Below, one piece after another: positions 63,122 to 64,000 of a DNA stretch of 64,000 nucleotides. The position numbers and the translations under genes are program-made. The stretch is from a virus. The stretch spans positions 1 to 64,000 of IMG/VR virus record IMGVR_UViG_3300037258_000279, one strand, 5' to 3'. Under the pieces are notes generated by a model. It was given only the letters and a program-made list of their open reading frames with translations, did not search any database and had not been told where the DNA came from. Numbering within the stretch: position 1 is the first letter of the stretch; every line of letters begins with the position of its first letter.

Positions 63122-64000
63122 CTATAGTTTCCCGTCCGGCTGAACTCTGACGCGTGGCGTGCCGAAACGCGCCCATGATCCGAGTGCGCTGAAATCGAGT
63201 CTGAGCGCCATCTCGCGCGCCCTGATGCCCATGATCGGATAGGGCACAAGGCGCCCGATACCGACGAGCTGCGTCGTCGGCGTGATATTGAAGGGACCCA
63301 CCTCCGTTGGCGCCTCGCCGGGAAAATTCCGGAAGAGGAAATTCACGTTGAGATTTGGCGTCTCTCCCTCCCACAAAAAATCCGGAATGAATCGATTCGC
63401 CAGAACGATCTCGCCGCCGCTTGAGATATCCGTGTACCCCGACTGCACGAACGAACCCGCCATCGCTACGCCATCGGCGTCAAAGCCGGTGTCCTGCTGC
63501 TGGATTAAATTGTTGAGGTCCACACTCAATGGAGGGCCAGGCTGGTTGAAGTCGGTCCACGCCGTGCGCGCCAGGGGCCCGCTTCCCTTGTCCCAGGTAT
63601 TTTCGGCAACGTTGTATTTGACGTAGGAATCGATCTCTCCTGTCCCTCCCGATTTCGAGGGAAAGAAGAACATGACTTCGGAATAATGATAGTCGGTCGC
63701 GGCGACGCATTTGTCTTGGTTGGCTTGGTCCAGATCCTTGAAGACGAAATCCCAAACCGTGCACGGGATCTGTTCGGCACCGCTTGAGCCCATGCGGAAA
63801 AAGCCGTGGTCACTCATCCAATACGGCACCGAGCCCAGAACTGTCACGGCATTTTGCGCAATCGCGCCGCAGTTCGATCCGATCTCGACGAACGAAAACA
63901 CCAGCGGGAAGCCGATGTATTGCATTGCCCAAACATCAATGTCCGTCCAGATGAAGGCCCCGAGCGGCGTCTGAATTCCGGCATTGATTCGGCTGCCGCG
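63122..64000 (-). CDS. Head-completion/tail stabilisation protein, P22 gp10-like (partial)
   Basis: The frame runs past the right edge without a start, so the window shows the C-terminal 292 residues. VWAMQYIGFPLVFSFVEIGS, then QNAVTVLGSVPYWMSD, MGSSGAEQIPCTVWDFVF and many WxxG-like beta segments look like the beta-propeller of P22-type packaged-DNA stabilisation proteins (gp10). They close the portal and hold tail needle and fibres. Encoded upstream of the tail-fibre gene, as expected. Confidence 0.65.
   Translation of the reverse strand, partial: RGSRINAGIQTPLGAFIWTDIDVWAMQYIGFPLVFSFVEIGSNCGAIAQNAVTVLGSVPYWMSDHGFFRMGSSGAEQIPCTVWDFVFKDLDQANQDKCVAATDYHYSEVMFFFPSKSGGTGEIDSYVKYNVAENTWDKGSGPLARTAWTDFNQPGPPLSVDLNNLIQQQDTGFDADGVAMAGSFVQSGYTDISSGGEIVLANRFIPDFLWEGETPNLNVNFLFRNFPGEAPTEVGPFNITPTTQLVGIGRLVPYPIMGIRAREMALRLDFSALGSWARFGTPRVRVQPDGKL

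Noticed and set aside
1-64000. Genome-wide TGA recoding to Trp
   Set aside because: TGA is used as a normal stop in many genes here, including most ATGA start/stop overlaps. Only local read-through of one gene is possible.

Overview
This 64 kb window is a piece of a tailed-phage genome, or of a prophage, from a GC-rich alphaproteobacterial host. The phage evidence is: dense leftward and rightward operons of short genes joined by ATGA start/stop overlaps; a RecT annealing protein; a RusA resolvase; a RepA-type ATPase next to a CHC2-zinc primase; two DNA methyltransferases; a class II ribonucleotide reductase; a SleB-type endolysin; tail and head-completion proteins; and a giant polyvalent virion protein. 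The host guess rests on a GapR (DUF2312)-like protein, an IS1595-type transposase fragment and the base composition. No terminase, portal or DNA polymerase is visible, so the window is incomplete on both sides.

Layout. 1-6,609 (leftward): small hypothetical genes, a DUF5131 protein, a ribbon-helix-helix protein and a 700-residue protein with four winged-helix-like repeats. 6,610-7,420: a divergent control region with three copies of a 10-bp motif. 7,421-18,585 (rightward): a long row of small genes, a MoxR-type AAA+ ATPase, a DUF3150-like partner and a VWA protein whose metallopeptidase motif has decayed. This module is interrupted by an antisense transposase remnant and a strong hairpin terminator. 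18,824-21,496 (rightward): three conserved phage genes separated by two unusual G-rich, C-poor non-coding spacers. 21,493-29,403 (leftward): replication and nucleotide metabolism (RepA-like ATPase, methyltransferase, primase, NrdJ), RusA, a GIY-YIG endonuclease, a GapR-like protein and an HTH regulator. 29,531-35,470 (rightward): HIRAN protein, Dam-type methyltransferase, RecT and small genes. 35,533-38,493 (leftward): patatin-like phospholipase, lipoprotein, membrane protein and an HNH nuclease gene broken by one in-frame TGA. 38,520-42,738 (leftward): about 38 tRNA genes that together cover all 20 amino acids, including an initiator tRNA-fMet, with an HNH endonuclease gene inside the array. 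43,176-64,000 (leftward): lysis genes, two exported proteins, the 3,144-residue polyvalent protein, a 1,499-residue virion protein with a lambda-R-like transglycosylase domain, and tail genes.

How the parts fit. The leftward replication operon and the rightward recombination operon diverge from about 29.45 kb, next to a small HTH regulator. The lytic and structural genes form one long leftward unit that ends in a terminator at 42.9 kb, just before the tRNA array. The points most worth following are in translation: seven tRNAs carry C instead of the near-invariant U at position 33; two class-I tRNAs have anticodon loops that read either as Leu (UUR) or, one base shifted, as stop suppressors; and a nuclease gene about 200 bp from one of these tRNAs has a TGA where a Trp is expected.
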